DNA of 64,000 bases from an uncultured Collinsella sp. (lineage in GTDB: Bacteria > Actinomycetota > Coriobacteriia > Coriobacteriales > Coriobacteriaceae), in contig CAUCQW010000013.1 in assembly GCA_958445065.1 (NCBI GenBank), positions 16,521 through 80,520 on the forward strand, given 5' to 3'. The notes beneath the pieces are model-generated. The model was not told the origin of the DNA. It saw nothing but the letters and a program-made list of their open reading frames with translations, and searched no databases. Of this stretch, positions 7,993 to 16,217 are shown piece by piece. The first letter of the stretch is position 1; each line of letters starts with the position of its first letter. Both the position numbers and the translations under genes were made by a program.

Positions 7993-8193
7993 GGAAAGTG
8001 CGTCCCACTATCCAGGCAAATTCTGGGTCAGACTTTCCCCATGAGACTTCGCTGGGAAACTGTGACCCAGAATTTCGGCTCGAAACGGGACACGGTTTCC
8101 CAAACGACCCCGTTCCGGAAACTACATCCCGGAATCGACGCTCGAACTGGGATGCACTTTCCCGATCGAGCCACATGGGAGACTGCGCCCCAC
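7993..8193. repeat. alternating-orientation 15-nt repeat array, 31-nt pitch (family A)
   Basis: Seven arms begin at 7993, 8024, 8055, 8086, 8117, 8148 and 8179, exactly 31 bases apart. Odd arms resemble GGAAACTGCGACCCG and even arms its reverse complement. All are separated by 16-base spacers that differ from one another. The gap between the tRNA and the DUF956-type gene contains nothing else recognisable. The same family recurs at 39454-39623 and 63794-63838. Confidence 0.85.
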
Positions 8194-8216
8194 TTTGAGG
8201 GGGCGCTCTTTAATGA

Positions 8217-8615
8217 CTACTTGCCTTTGTGGAAAAGGTTTTTGATAACGGAGGGGATGCTCTTGGCGCCCTTGGCCGTCACATCGATAAAGTCGGGCGA
8301 ACGCACGAGCTTATCCTCGTCGACGTACTTACGGACCGCGCGAAGCGTCTCTTTATCGTCGCGCGTCGAAAACGTAAAGTGGCCGTTGTCCTTGGTGAAG
8401 ATAGCAAAACGCGTAATCTTCTTGGTGCCGCGCAAAACCTCGGCGGCAATATAGTCGACCTCGTCCCACGGGATTTGGATATAATCCTCGGGATTACGCT
8501 CGTTATAGTACTCAAACGCCTTATTGCCCACCATCACGTTACCGTGACTGGTAAGCCCCATCAGGCAGGTTGCCGGCGTTGCCAGATCGACCGTGCTGTT
8601 CTGAGATTGCGCCAT
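8217..8615 (-). CDS. DUF956-family protein of a mannose PTS operon
   Basis: 132 residues from the ATG at 8615, which follows GGAGGG by ten bases. The upstream in-frame start would give 149 residues without a ribosome site. The content (ATCLMGLTSHGNVMVGNKAFEYY-type start, then DEVDYIAAEVLR and FAIFTKDNGHFTFSTRD) matches the DUF956 proteins that accompany mannose-family PTS genes in Firmicutes and Coriobacteria. It is the last gene of the leftward manXYZ-like operon. A T-rich hairpin lies between it and the IID gene. The family is regarded as regulatory in the mannose PTS context, but the mechanism is unknown. Confidence 0.8.
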   Translation of the reverse strand: MAQSQNSTVDLATPATCLMGLTSHGNVMVGNKAFEYYNERNPEDYIQIPWDEVDYIAAEVLRGTKKITRFAIFTKDNGHFTFSTRDDKETLRAVRKYVDEDKLVRSPDFIDVTAKGAKSIPSVIKNLFHKGK

Positions 8616-8643
8616 ACGCGCCTCGCCCTCCAAATAAAACAAT

Positions 8644-8690
8644 CGGACCGCATCCAGTGTACCCACCGGGTGCGGTCCGTTTCAATGGCT
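8644..8690 (-). terminator. hairpin between IID and DUF956 genes
   Basis: Arms 8644-8655 and 8668-8679 (CGGACCGCATCC with one wobble) are followed on the minus strand by ATTGTTTTATTT. It could terminate or attenuate the operon before its last gene. Confidence 0.5.
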
Positions 8691-8735
8691 CAAAAGCCCT
8701 TGCCTAGCAACTCTCGGTCTTAAGCCGAAGCGTGC

Positions 8736-9656
8736 TTACATGAAGCCGCAGACGCGACCGATGATGCCGACGGCGAAGAGAGCCAGGATGATGACGATCG
8801 GGCTGACCTTCTTCTTGAGGAGCTTGCAGACCAGAAGGGTCAGGCACACGGCGGCAAGGCCGGGGATGAGCTGATCGAGGTTGGCCTGAAGCGTGGTGAC
8901 CTTCACCGGGTCGAGTGCGTTGGCACCGACAGAGCTGTACATCGTCAATGCTTGCTTGATGCCCTCAGAACCGGCGGGCAGGTTGGCCCAGTCGATATAG
9001 GCGCCAGCAGACTGCGTGACCTTGGAGACGACCGGGGTGAAGGAGATGGACACCCAGCGCTCGACCAGGGCGCCGATGATGAACATACCAAGGATGGAAG
9101 CACCCTCGGTGACCTTGCCCATCAGACCGCCGGAGAGGTCCTTGGCGATGGAGGAGCCGACCTTGTAGCCAAACTCCTGCGTGTACCACAGGAAGGCGTA
9201 ACGGATGATGTTCCACGCGAAGAAGAACAGCAGCGGACCGGCGATGCTGCCGGACAGGGCCAGGGAAGCGCCCAGTGCGCCCAGAATCGGGCGAAGGGTG
9301 AACCAGAAGGCGGGGTCGCCGACGCCGGCGAGCGGGCCCATCATACCGACCTTGACGCCCTGAATGGCGACGTCGTCAATCGGAGCACCGTTGGCGCGCT
9401 CCTCCTCGAGGGCGAGGGTAACGCCAATGACGGGGGCGGAAACATAGGGGTGGGTGTTATAGAACTCCAGGTGGCGCTTAAGAGCGGCAATCTGGTCATC
9501 CTTGCTGGTGTAGAGCTTCTTGATCGCAGGGATCATTGCGAAGCACCAGCCGCCGTTCTGCATACGCTCGTAGTTCCACGAGCCCTGAAGGAACTGATGA
9601 CGGAAGCAAACCTTCTTACGGTCAGCCTTGGTGAGCTGAATCTTGTTCTCTGCCAT
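8736..9656 (-). CDS. manZ: PTS mannose-family enzyme IID
   Basis: 306 residues from the ATG at 9656, ten bases after GGAGGGG; a GTG nine bases upstream is less well placed. The IID family signature is clear (QGSWNYERMQNGGWCFAMIPAI, then LEEERANG, GVKVGMMGPLAGVGDPAFW), followed by several hydrophobic segments up to the C-terminal IVIILALFAVGIIGRVCGF helix. IID forms the membrane translocator with IIC and imports mannose, glucose or related sugars as phosphosugars. It follows IIC by a few bases. The gene symbol is by family; the sugar is not proven. Confidence 0.92.
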   Translation of the reverse strand: MAENKIQLTKADRKKVCFRHQFLQGSWNYERMQNGGWCFAMIPAIKKLYTSKDDQIAALKRHLEFYNTHPYVSAPVIGVTLALEEERANGAPIDDVAIQGVKVGMMGPLAGVGDPAFWFTLRPILGALGASLALSGSIAGPLLFFFAWNIIRYAFLWYTQEFGYKVGSSIAKDLSGGLMGKVTEGASILGMFIIGALVERWVSISFTPVVSKVTQSAGAYIDWANLPAGSEGIKQALTMYSSVGANALDPVKVTTLQANLDQLIPGLAAVCLTLLVCKLLKKKVSPIVIILALFAVGIIGRVCGFM

Positions 9657-9672
9657 ATGTATCACTCCCCTC

Positions 9673-10491
9673 CTACTCGTAATCGTTCAGAATGTCGCCG
9701 AGCGGGTCACCGGAGCCACCGCCCATGCCGCCACCCTGCTTGGCCAGATCCTTAAGGCCAAGGTAGATGAGGGCAAGGGAGATGCCGATGAGGCCAAGGG
9801 CGATCAGCGTGAGCTGAGGGATGGCAGCAAGGACAAAGCCGAGGATGAAGAACGGCCAGGTCTCCTTGGTGGCCATCATGTTGATGACCATGGCGTAACC
9901 GACGGAAGCGACCATGCCGCCGCCGACAGCCATGCCGCCGGACAGCCAATCGGGCATAGCGTTAAGCGCGTTGGTAACAGCCTCGGCCGGGATGATGCAC
10001 AGAAGTACTGCCGGGATGGCGATACGAACACCCTGCATGAGGATGCCGGCGTACTGCCAACGCTCGATGCCGGCGAAGTCGCCCTTCTCGGCGCAGGCGT
10101 CCATGCCGTGAACCATAGCGGTAGCCAGGGTACGGCAGATCATGGTCAGGAACAGACCAGCGACCGACAGCGGGACGGCGACGGCGATGGCGGCGGTAAC
10201 GGCCTTGGCCGAATCGGTGGCGCCACCGTTGAGGGCGAGCACCATGATGATCGAAGAAGCGACCGAGGCCAGAGCGGCGTCAGGCGCGACGGCGGCGCCG
10301 ACGTTAGCCCAGCCAAGGGCCATCATCTGGAGCGAACCGCCCAGGAGGATGCCCTCCTGAAGGTGACCGGTTACGAGACCGATAAGCGTGCATGCCACGA
10401 GCGGCTGATGGAACTGGAACTCATCCAGAATGCCTTCCATACCGGCAAGCAACGCGACAATCGCAACAAGCAGAATAGTGATTGCAGACAT
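9673..10491 (-). CDS. manY: PTS mannose-family enzyme IIC
   Basis: 272 residues with multiple membrane segments. Typical IIC features are the N-terminal LLAGMEGILDEFQFHQPLVACTLIGLVTG-type segment (the conserved Gln/His-Pro region) and GGSLQMMALGWANVGAAVAPDAALASVAS. A flexible Gly-rich C-terminus (GGGMGGGSGDPLGD) ends the protein. It forms the sugar channel with IID. The order IIAB-IIC-IID on the minus strand, spaced within about 20 bases, marks one operon. Confidence 0.93.
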   Translation of the reverse strand: MSAITILLVAIVALLAGMEGILDEFQFHQPLVACTLIGLVTGHLQEGILLGGSLQMMALGWANVGAAVAPDAALASVASSIIMVLALNGGATDSAKAVTAAIAVAVPLSVAGLFLTMICRTLATAMVHGMDACAEKGDFAGIERWQYAGILMQGVRIAIPAVLLCIIPAEAVTNALNAMPDWLSGGMAVGGGMVASVGYAMVINMMATKETWPFFILGFVLAAIPQLTLIALGLIGISLALIYLGLKDLAKQGGGMGGGSGDPLGDILNDYE

Positions 10492-10509
10492 GTATCGGAC
10501 CCTCCTTTA

Positions 10510-11502
10510 CTATGCTTGAGCGGCCAGTTCGGCCTTTGCTTTCTTCAACATGGCGTCGAGATCCTCGGAGGAATCCGAAGGAACCTTGCGGACCTCGAAC
10601 TTGACGCCCTTGGCCTTGAGAGCCTCGATGGTCTTGACGTCGTCATCGCCCATAGCGACAGCGTTAGTGACGACGACCTTGCCCTTGGAGTGGGCCATGG
10701 AACCGATGTTGGCTTCCTTGATGTCGACGCCGGCCTCGATGGCCCTGAGCAGATCCTGCGGGTTCTCGAACAGCAGCATCGCCTTGGTGTCGCCAAAGCG
10801 CGTGTCCTTGACGACCTCGGCCATCTTCTTGATGGGCACGACGTTGGCATGGACTCCCGGAGGGGCAGCCTGCTCGATCATGGTCTTGCGGAGCTCGTCG
10901 TGAGCAACGCCGTCGGAGACCACGATGATGCGGTTGGGGTTGATCTGCTTGGTCCACGTGGTGGCCACCTGACCATGCAGCAGACGCGTGTCGATACGGA
11001 CGTGGGCGATCTTGATGTGCCCGTCGCCGATCACCGTTCCCGGAGGAATGGCACCCGCAGGAGCAGCGGCGGCCGCAGCCGGCTTCTTCTCCTCGGGCTC
11101 CAGAGACTCGGGCTTGACGCGCACGCCGGCCTTAGCCTCAGTCACGAGATGTTTTGCGATCGCATGTGCAGTGTTCTTTGCGTCAAAGCGCTGCGAATAT
11201 GCCTCGATGAGCATAGGCAGGTTGACACCGGTGACGATAGCCCAGGAATCATGGCCCTCGATGAGACCGCTGATCTGGTTGAAGGGCGTGCCGCCCCACA
11301 GATCAACGAGGAAGAGCACCTGCTCCTGGTCCTCGAAGGAAGCGACTGCTTCCTCGACCTTGGCTCGGAAGTCGTCGGGGCCCATGCTCGGCTCGAGCGA
11401 GACCACGGCTACAGACGGCTGATCGCCAAAGACCATCGAGCCCGTCTGCTTGATTCCAGCCGCCAAGTCACCATGGCTAGCAAGAACAATACTTACCATC
11501 AC
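10510..11502 (-). CDS. manX: PTS mannose-family enzyme IIAB
   Basis: 330 residues with fused IIA and IIB domains. His10 in ASHGDLA is the IIA phosphorylation site and His176 in DTRLLHGQ is the IIB site. An Ala/Pro-rich linker (about 135-155) separates them. Phosphate passes from HPr to His10, to His176, then to the sugar during transport by IIC/IID. It is first in the operon. The upstream 300 bases have no gene and show several GTTTAAAC-like words, but I could not identify a sigma-54 promoter or a regulator gene nearby. Confidence 0.93.
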   Translation of the reverse strand: MMVSIVLASHGDLAAGIKQTGSMVFGDQPSVAVVSLEPSMGPDDFRAKVEEAVASFEDQEQVLFLVDLWGGTPFNQISGLIEGHDSWAIVTGVNLPMLIEAYSQRFDAKNTAHAIAKHLVTEAKAGVRVKPESLEPEEKKPAAAAAAPAGAIPPGTVIGDGHIKIAHVRIDTRLLHGQVATTWTKQINPNRIIVVSDGVAHDELRKTMIEQAAPPGVHANVVPIKKMAEVVKDTRFGDTKAMLLFENPQDLLRAIEAGVDIKEANIGSMAHSKGKVVVTNAVAMGDDDVKTIEALKAKGVKFEVRKVPSDSSEDLDAMLKKAKAELAAQA

Positions 11503-11823
11503 ATAACCTCCTTTTTGTCTACGTAATTCCTACACGACAGTTATGGAGTATAGCTGCAAATACAGCAGAATTGTTTGAAAAACTGCAAAAGGTAGCATTA
11601 TTTGTTTAAACGTCTTAATTTGTTACAAGTTGATTACATTCCAGCATCATTGGCTGATCTGCCGCTGATAACTGATACCCAACCAATACTTACACGACGG
11701 ATATGCGCATGCTGTCATTATTACCGCTTTTAAACAGATGCAAACGTGCTGAGACCGAGGCTATTTCGTTTAAACAGCTATGCCTTGACTAATGGCGAGC
11801 GATATGCTCTAGCAAAGTAGTTA
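11503..11823. promoter_or_regulatory. upstream region of the mannose PTS operon
   Basis: No gene is visible. The region is AT-rich and contains GTTTAAACGT (near 11604), TTTTAAACAGA (near 11729) and CGTTTAAACAG (near 11768), three related words that may be regulator sites. It presumably holds the manX promoter. Confidence 0.4.
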
Positions 11824-11894
11824 TTGGGGACGTTCTTAAATGGCTAGTCATTGGGGACGTTCTTTTTCGACTAGTCGTTTAAGAACGTCCCCAA
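11824..11894. repeat. long palindrome with GGGGACGTTCTT arms
   Basis: Arms 11824-11840 and 11878-11894 are a perfect 17-bp inverted repeat. The 37-base loop holds another direct copy of TTGGGGACGTTCTT. Related GGAACGTCCCC appears near 63894. It lies nine bases from the hypA stop and could terminate hypA, but it looks like one of the window's intergenic palindrome families. Confidence 0.7.
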
Positions 11895-11902
11895 CGACTA
11901 AG

Positions 11903-12331
11903 TTAGGCGATGTGGAGGGGGTTGGCGGCGTCGACGGCATCGGGGGCATCGGATAGGCCGTCGGGGGCAGCGTCTGTCGGGTCCTCGTCGGAGGTCTCGA
12001 TCTGCTTGATCATGACCTCCTGGCCCTGCAGCAGATAGGTCTCGCCGCTACCGCAATGGGGGCAGGTCTTGCCGTGCTCGACCGTCGCGTAGTCGCAGCC
12101 GCACGCCTCGCAATGCGTCACGGCCTCGACAGGCTCCACAATAAGCTCCGCGCCCTGCGTGATAGGCTTTTTATCTGCCGCCCAGCGCCAAGCATCAAGC
12201 AGCAGATCGGGAACGACGCCCGAGACCTCGCCCAGGAGCAGCGTCACGCTCGAAACGCGACTCACGCCATTGGCGCGCGCCACATTCTCGACATCACGAA
12301 TGATGTGATAAACAATCCCGATCTCGTGCAC
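11903..12331 (-). CDS. hypA: hydrogenase nickel insertion protein HypA
   Basis: 142 residues. The GTG start places His2-Glu3 (MHEIG), the nickel ligands of HypA, at the N-terminus, and GGAAGGA precedes it. The zinc module CEACGCDYATVEHGKTCPHCG supplies two CxxC pairs. HypA delivers nickel to [NiFe]-hydrogenase large subunits. The last 30 residues form an acidic Asp/Ala-rich extension not usual in the family. It follows the 925-residue flavoprotein on the minus strand, far from hypF-C-D-E, and no hypB is in the window. Confidence 0.93.
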   Translation of the reverse strand: MHEIGIVYHIIRDVENVARANGVSRVSSVTLLLGEVSGVVPDLLLDAWRWAADKKPITQGAELIVEPVEAVTHCEACGCDYATVEHGKTCPHCGSGETYLLQGQEVMIKQIETSDEDPTDAAPDGLSDAPDAVDAANPLHIA

Positions 12332-12343
12332 TTTTAATTCCTT

Positions 12344-12365
12344 CCGCCGTTCTACCGAACGGCGG
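12344..12365 (-). terminator. hairpin upstream of hypA
   Basis: CCGCCGTT-CTACCG-AACGGCGG forms a perfect 8-bp stem between the flavoprotein stop and the hypA ribosome site. There is no T-run, so attenuation or processing is more likely than full termination. The rest of 12366-12525 shows no gene. Confidence 0.4.
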
Positions 12366-12525
12366 TCGGCTTGACGCTGCGCGAGCCCCAGACGGGCGAT
12401 CTGCCTTTCAATCGTCGGGCATGGGCAAAAGCCCTATGCCCTCCTCTTTCAAGGCACCTCGCCACGCCTGGGACTCGCTCGCTGTCCAACCGCTCTCTGC
12501 GCCGTTCTCCTGCTTGTTGCGTTTC

Positions 12526-15303
12526 TTACTTCTTCCCGAATTTGATCTTAATGGCGCGCTTGAGCGCGTACTTGCCCAGGCTTGGGAGCTTTTGCTCGTA
12601 TTTAACCATCGTTGAGCACTCGGGGCGGTCGCGATCCAGATGGATGGCGTCGAACGCGCACTTGGTGGTGCACAGACCGCAGCCAATACACTTGTTGGGG
12701 TCGACGATCGAGGCGCCGCAGCCCAGGCAGCGAGCGGTCTCGGCGCGCACCTGTTCCTCGGTAAAGGTCTCGACGTACTCGCTAAACGGCGCGGCCTTCT
12801 CGCGTTCGCGGTCCACATGCGCAACCTCGCGGCTCGCGTTGTCGTAGCTTTCGATCACGGCATCGTCGCGGTCAAGCGCGGTGTAGCGGCGCTGGTTGCG
12901 GCCGATGGTGAGCGTGGAGCCCGGCTGCACAAAGCGATGGATGGACACCGCGGCCTCGTGACCGGCGGCAATGGCATCGATGGCAAAGCTGGGGCCAGTG
13001 TAGACGTCGCCGCCCACAAAGATGTCGGGCTCGGCGGTCTGGTACGTCTGCGGATCGGCAAGGGCACCCTGGCCGCGGCCGAGCTCCACCTTGGAGCCAG
13101 CCAGCAGGTCGCCCCACACAATGGACTGGCCAATCGACATGACGACACGGTCGGCATCGACACGGCGCAAGTCGTTCTCGTCATACTCGGGCGCAAAACG
13201 GCCCTCGTCGTCAACGACACGCGTGCAGCGCTTGAAGGTGATACCGCACACACGACCGGCCTCGTCCAGGTGAATCTCCTTGGGGCCCCAGCCGCAGCTA
13301 ATGTGCGCGCCGTCCTCAATGGCCTCGCGACGCTCCTCCTCGCTGGCAGGCATCTGGGCCTCGCTCTCCAGGCAGAACATCTCAACGTGCTCGGAACCCA
13401 GACGGCAGGCGTTGCGCGCGACGTCGATGGCCACGTTGCCGCCGCCCACCACGATGGTGCGCCCGGGCAGCGCGTCGATCTTGCCGCTGTTAACCTCGCG
13501 AAGGAAGTCGACGGCCACGGTCACATCCTCGGCATCCTCGCCCGGAATGCCGGCAAGGCGGCCGCCCTGGCAGCCAATGGCCACGTAGAAGGCCTTAAAG
13601 CCCTGCGCGCGCAGCTCGTCGAGCGTCACGTCGCGACCGACTTCCACGCCATAGCGGAACTCGGCACCCATCAGGCGAATGACCTCGACCTCGGCCTCGA
13701 TAACATCCTTCTGCAGCTTAAAGCTGGGAATGCCGTAGGTGAGCATGCCGCCCGGGCGCTCGTTTTTCTCGAACACGACGGGCTTGTAGCCCTTCTCGGC
13801 CAGGTAGAAAGCGCAGGACAGGCCGGCCGGACCGGCGCCGATGATGGCGATCTTCTGGTCGAAGCCGCCGGCACGCGTCGGGGTCACCACTGGCGGGACA
13901 TAGCGAGTCGCGGCATCCAGATCGCGCTGGGCGATAAACTTCTTGACCTCATCGATAGCCACGGCCTCGTCCACGCGACCGCGGGTGCAGGCATCCTCGC
14001 AGCGGCGGTTGCACACACGGCCGCAGATAGCGGGCAGCGGGTTCTCGCGCTTGATGAGCGCCAGAGCCTCGTCGTAGCGGCCCTGCGCCGCAAGCTTTAA
14101 GTAGCCCTGAACGGCAACGTGAGCGGGACAAGCCGTCTTGCAGGGCGCGGTGCCAGACTCGTGCGTCTCGATGCGGTTGTCGTTGCGGTAGTTGGGCGAC
14201 CACTTGGTGTGATCCCACTTGGTGGCATCGGGCAGCTCCTGGCGCGGATACTCGGGCACGCGGCCGCCGGCCTTTTTGCTGCAGAGCTTCTGGCCCAGTT
14301 TGGCGGCGCCGGCCGGACACACCTCAACGCAGCGACCGCAGGCCACGCACTTGTCCTTCTCGACCTTGGCGACATAGGCTGAGCGCGACAGGTTGGGCGT
14401 GTTGAACAGCTGCGAAGTGCGCAGGGCGTAGCACACGTTGACGTTGCAGTTGCAGATGGCGAAGATTTTGTTCTCACCGTCGATGTTGGTGATCTGGTGC
14501 ACAAAGCCGTTGTCCTCGGCCTGGCGCAGGATGTCGTAGACCTCCTCGCGCGTCACATAATGGCCGCGGTCGGTCTCGACCACGTAGTCGGCCATATCGC
14601 CCACGGCGATGCACCAATCGGCCGGGTCGTCGGCGCAGCCCTCTCCCATCACGCGACGGCTCGCGCGGCAGCTGCAGGTGCTGGCGGCATACTTACCCTC
14701 GTATTTGTCGAGCCAATGCTCGATATGCTCGATCGGCACCGAGGTGCTCGCAGCATCGATGGCCTTCTCGACCGGAATGACATGCATGCCAATGCCGGCA
14801 CCGCCGGGCGGCACCATCGGCGTGGCCTTGGACAGCGGCCCCTTGGACGCCTGCTCAAAGAACTTGGCATAGACCGGATGCTCCTCGAGCTGGCTCACGC
14901 GCATGTTGAGGAACTCGGCGGAACCCGGCACCAGCATGGGCAGCACCCACTGCTTGGCGCGCTCGGGGTTTTCCCAGTTGTACTCGAGCAGACCCGTGTA
15001 GCTCATGTCGTCGAGCATTTTTTCGATATCGGCCTCGGGCATGCCGGTGAGCTTGACCATCTCGGGCAGCGTATAGGGACGGCGCATCTTCATCTTGCAG
15101 AGCACTTCGGCCTGCTCGTCGGTTGCGGCCTCGGCAAACGACCAGTACTCGTAGCCCAGCAGCTCGTCGCGGTGCAACAGGCGGTTGGTGCAGTGCTCAC
15201 ACAGTTTGACGATGGCCTCGCGCGGATGCTCCGGTATCGGCGGCACAAACTCCGCACCGATATCGGGCTCGGTGTAACTAATCCCCGGTCCGTTGAGAAT
15301 CAT
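12526..15303 (-). CDS. multi-Fe-S FAD/NAD(P)-dependent oxidoreductase (GltD-like core)
   Basis: 925 residues. Residues 1-310 form an N-terminal domain with many cysteines (EHC at 36-38, STCSC near 210, CNCNVNVC near 284-291). A CVACGRCVEVCP ferredoxin motif follows (319-330). Then comes a GltD-like part: Cys-rich segment 388-448, the FAD motif GAGPAG (489-494) and the NADP motif GGGNVA (620-625). The C-terminus carries CLGCG (859-863) and CIGCGLCTTKC (872-882). It probably moves electrons between NAD(P)H, flavin and several [4Fe-4S] clusters. The partner is unknown. It is divergent from a TetR gene, with palindromic operators between them. It is much longer than GltD (about 470), so it is a fusion. 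Confidence 0.82.
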   Translation of the reverse strand: MILNGPGISYTEPDIGAEFVPPIPEHPREAIVKLCEHCTNRLLHRDELLGYEYWSFAEAATDEQAEVLCKMKMRRPYTLPEMVKLTGMPEADIEKMLDDMSYTGLLEYNWENPERAKQWVLPMLVPGSAEFLNMRVSQLEEHPVYAKFFEQASKGPLSKATPMVPPGGAGIGMHVIPVEKAIDAASTSVPIEHIEHWLDKYEGKYAASTCSCRASRRVMGEGCADDPADWCIAVGDMADYVVETDRGHYVTREEVYDILRQAEDNGFVHQITNIDGENKIFAICNCNVNVCYALRTSQLFNTPNLSRSAYVAKVEKDKCVACGRCVEVCPAGAAKLGQKLCSKKAGGRVPEYPRQELPDATKWDHTKWSPNYRNDNRIETHESGTAPCKTACPAHVAVQGYLKLAAQGRYDEALALIKRENPLPAICGRVCNRRCEDACTRGRVDEAVAIDEVKKFIAQRDLDAATRYVPPVVTPTRAGGFDQKIAIIGAGPAGLSCAFYLAEKGYKPVVFEKNERPGGMLTYGIPSFKLQKDVIEAEVEVIRLMGAEFRYGVEVGRDVTLDELRAQGFKAFYVAIGCQGGRLAGIPGEDAEDVTVAVDFLREVNSGKIDALPGRTIVVGGGNVAIDVARNACRLGSEHVEMFCLESEAQMPASEEERREAIEDGAHISCGWGPKEIHLDEAGRVCGITFKRCTRVVDDEGRFAPEYDENDLRRVDADRVVMSIGQSIVWGDLLAGSKVELGRGQGALADPQTYQTAEPDIFVGGDVYTGPSFAIDAIAAGHEAAVSIHRFVQPGSTLTIGRNQRRYTALDRDDAVIESYDNASREVAHVDREREKAAPFSEYVETFTEEQVRAETARCLGCGASIVDPNKCIGCGLCTTKCAFDAIHLDRDRPECSTMVKYEQKLPSLGKYALKRAIKIKFGKK

Positions 15304-15394
15304 AGTCGTCCCTTCTCTTGCCGCAGCCTGGCAGGCACGCAGCGCCCCTCTTTGTACGGGCTCGACATGCTCCCACGCCGTTCACCCGTTATTG

Positions 15395-15432
15395 TTGACA
15401 TTGTGTCAAAAACAGTATTGACGAACCGTCAA
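15395..15432. promoter_or_regulatory. twin TetR operators
   Basis: TTGACATTGTGTCAA (15395-15409) and TTGACGAACCGTCAA (15418-15432) are both perfect 6-bp palindromes around three bases, with centres 23 bp apart. They share the pattern TTGACR-N3-YGTCAA. They lie between the flavoprotein and the TetR gene, so the TetR protein very likely represses both. Confidence 0.75.
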
Positions 15433-15491
15433 CAATATTCAAGACTGTTAGGCGAACGGTCAGGCTCAAACGGATGAAAGGCGGCAAACAC

Positions 15492-16154
15492 ATGAGCAGT
15501 AACGCAGCGAACACCTCTGTGGCCGACGCCGTCCCCGCGCCCGACAGCACGGCAAAGCGCTTGACGGGCGACGAACGCCGTCGCGAGATCCTCGATGCCG
15601 TGCGCACCGTGAGCTCCGAGCTGGGCGTGTCTCATCTATCTGTCTCGGCCGTGACCAAGCGAGCCGGCTGCACGCGCTCGCTGTTCTACCACTACTTCGC
15701 CGATATGGACGCCGCCGTCACCGCCGTGATGGACGAAGCGATCGACGGTTTTATCGCCGAGCTCGAGCAGTGGAACGCCAGCCGCACGGTTGGCGACATC
15801 GAAGGCGCACTCGACACCGTCGCCCCACTCTTTAAGCACCTGGTCGTGAGCGGCCACGAGCTGCCAAGCACGCTCACCTCGAGCAGCGGCGCGCTCTACG
15901 GCGGCTTTTTGCACAACGTGGTCCAGCGCGTGGCGCAGTATATCTGCGACACCACCGTGGTGGATTTTGTCGCCCATCATGAGCTACGCATCGACCATGT
16001 CTACGAGACGTTCTACACCCTCATCATGGGACTGTTGATGTATATCCGCACGCACCCCGATGTGCCCGACGAGACGGTCAAGGAGATTATCGCCTCGACG
16101 CTCCACATCGAGGGCTATACCGCCAAGTATCCGGAGCGCAAGCCCCAGAACTGA
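15492..16154 (+). CDS. TetR/AcrR-family regulator
   Basis: 220 residues from the ATG at 15492, nine bases after AAAGGCGG. The N-terminal helix-turn-helix is visible: RRREILDAVRTVSSELGVSHLSVSAVTKRAGCTRSLFYHYF, with the typical FYHYF end of the recognition helix. The C-terminal ligand or dimer domain is unassigned. It is divergent from the flavoprotein and followed by a membrane protein on the same strand. The twin palindromes upstream support autoregulation. Confidence 0.85.
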   Translation: MSSNAANTSVADAVPAPDSTAKRLTGDERRREILDAVRTVSSELGVSHLSVSAVTKRAGCTRSLFYHYFADMDAAVTAVMDEAIDGFIAELEQWNASRTVGDIEGALDTVAPLFKHLVVSGHELPSTLTSSSGALYGGFLHNVVQRVAQYICDTTVVDFVAHHELRIDHVYETFYTLIMGLLMYIRTHPDVPDETVKEIIASTLHIEGYTAKYPERKPQN

Positions 16155-16217
16155 CGACATTTGGCCAAACTGCCCGCGATCAGAAGAGGGGCCGCGGGCG
16201 TGTGAAAGGAGAGCAGC

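Noticed and set aside
9643..11526. Long plus-strand frame opposite the mannose PTS genes
   Set aside because: The minus strand encodes well-known IIAB, IIC and IID proteins with active-site histidines; the plus frame is a shadow. The same holds for frames opposite the flavoprotein, hydratase, dnaK and clpB.
11503..11823. Sigma-54 promoter for manXYZ
   Set aside because: I looked for GG-N10-GC on the minus strand near the manX start and found no convincing match, and no LevR-type activator is in the window.
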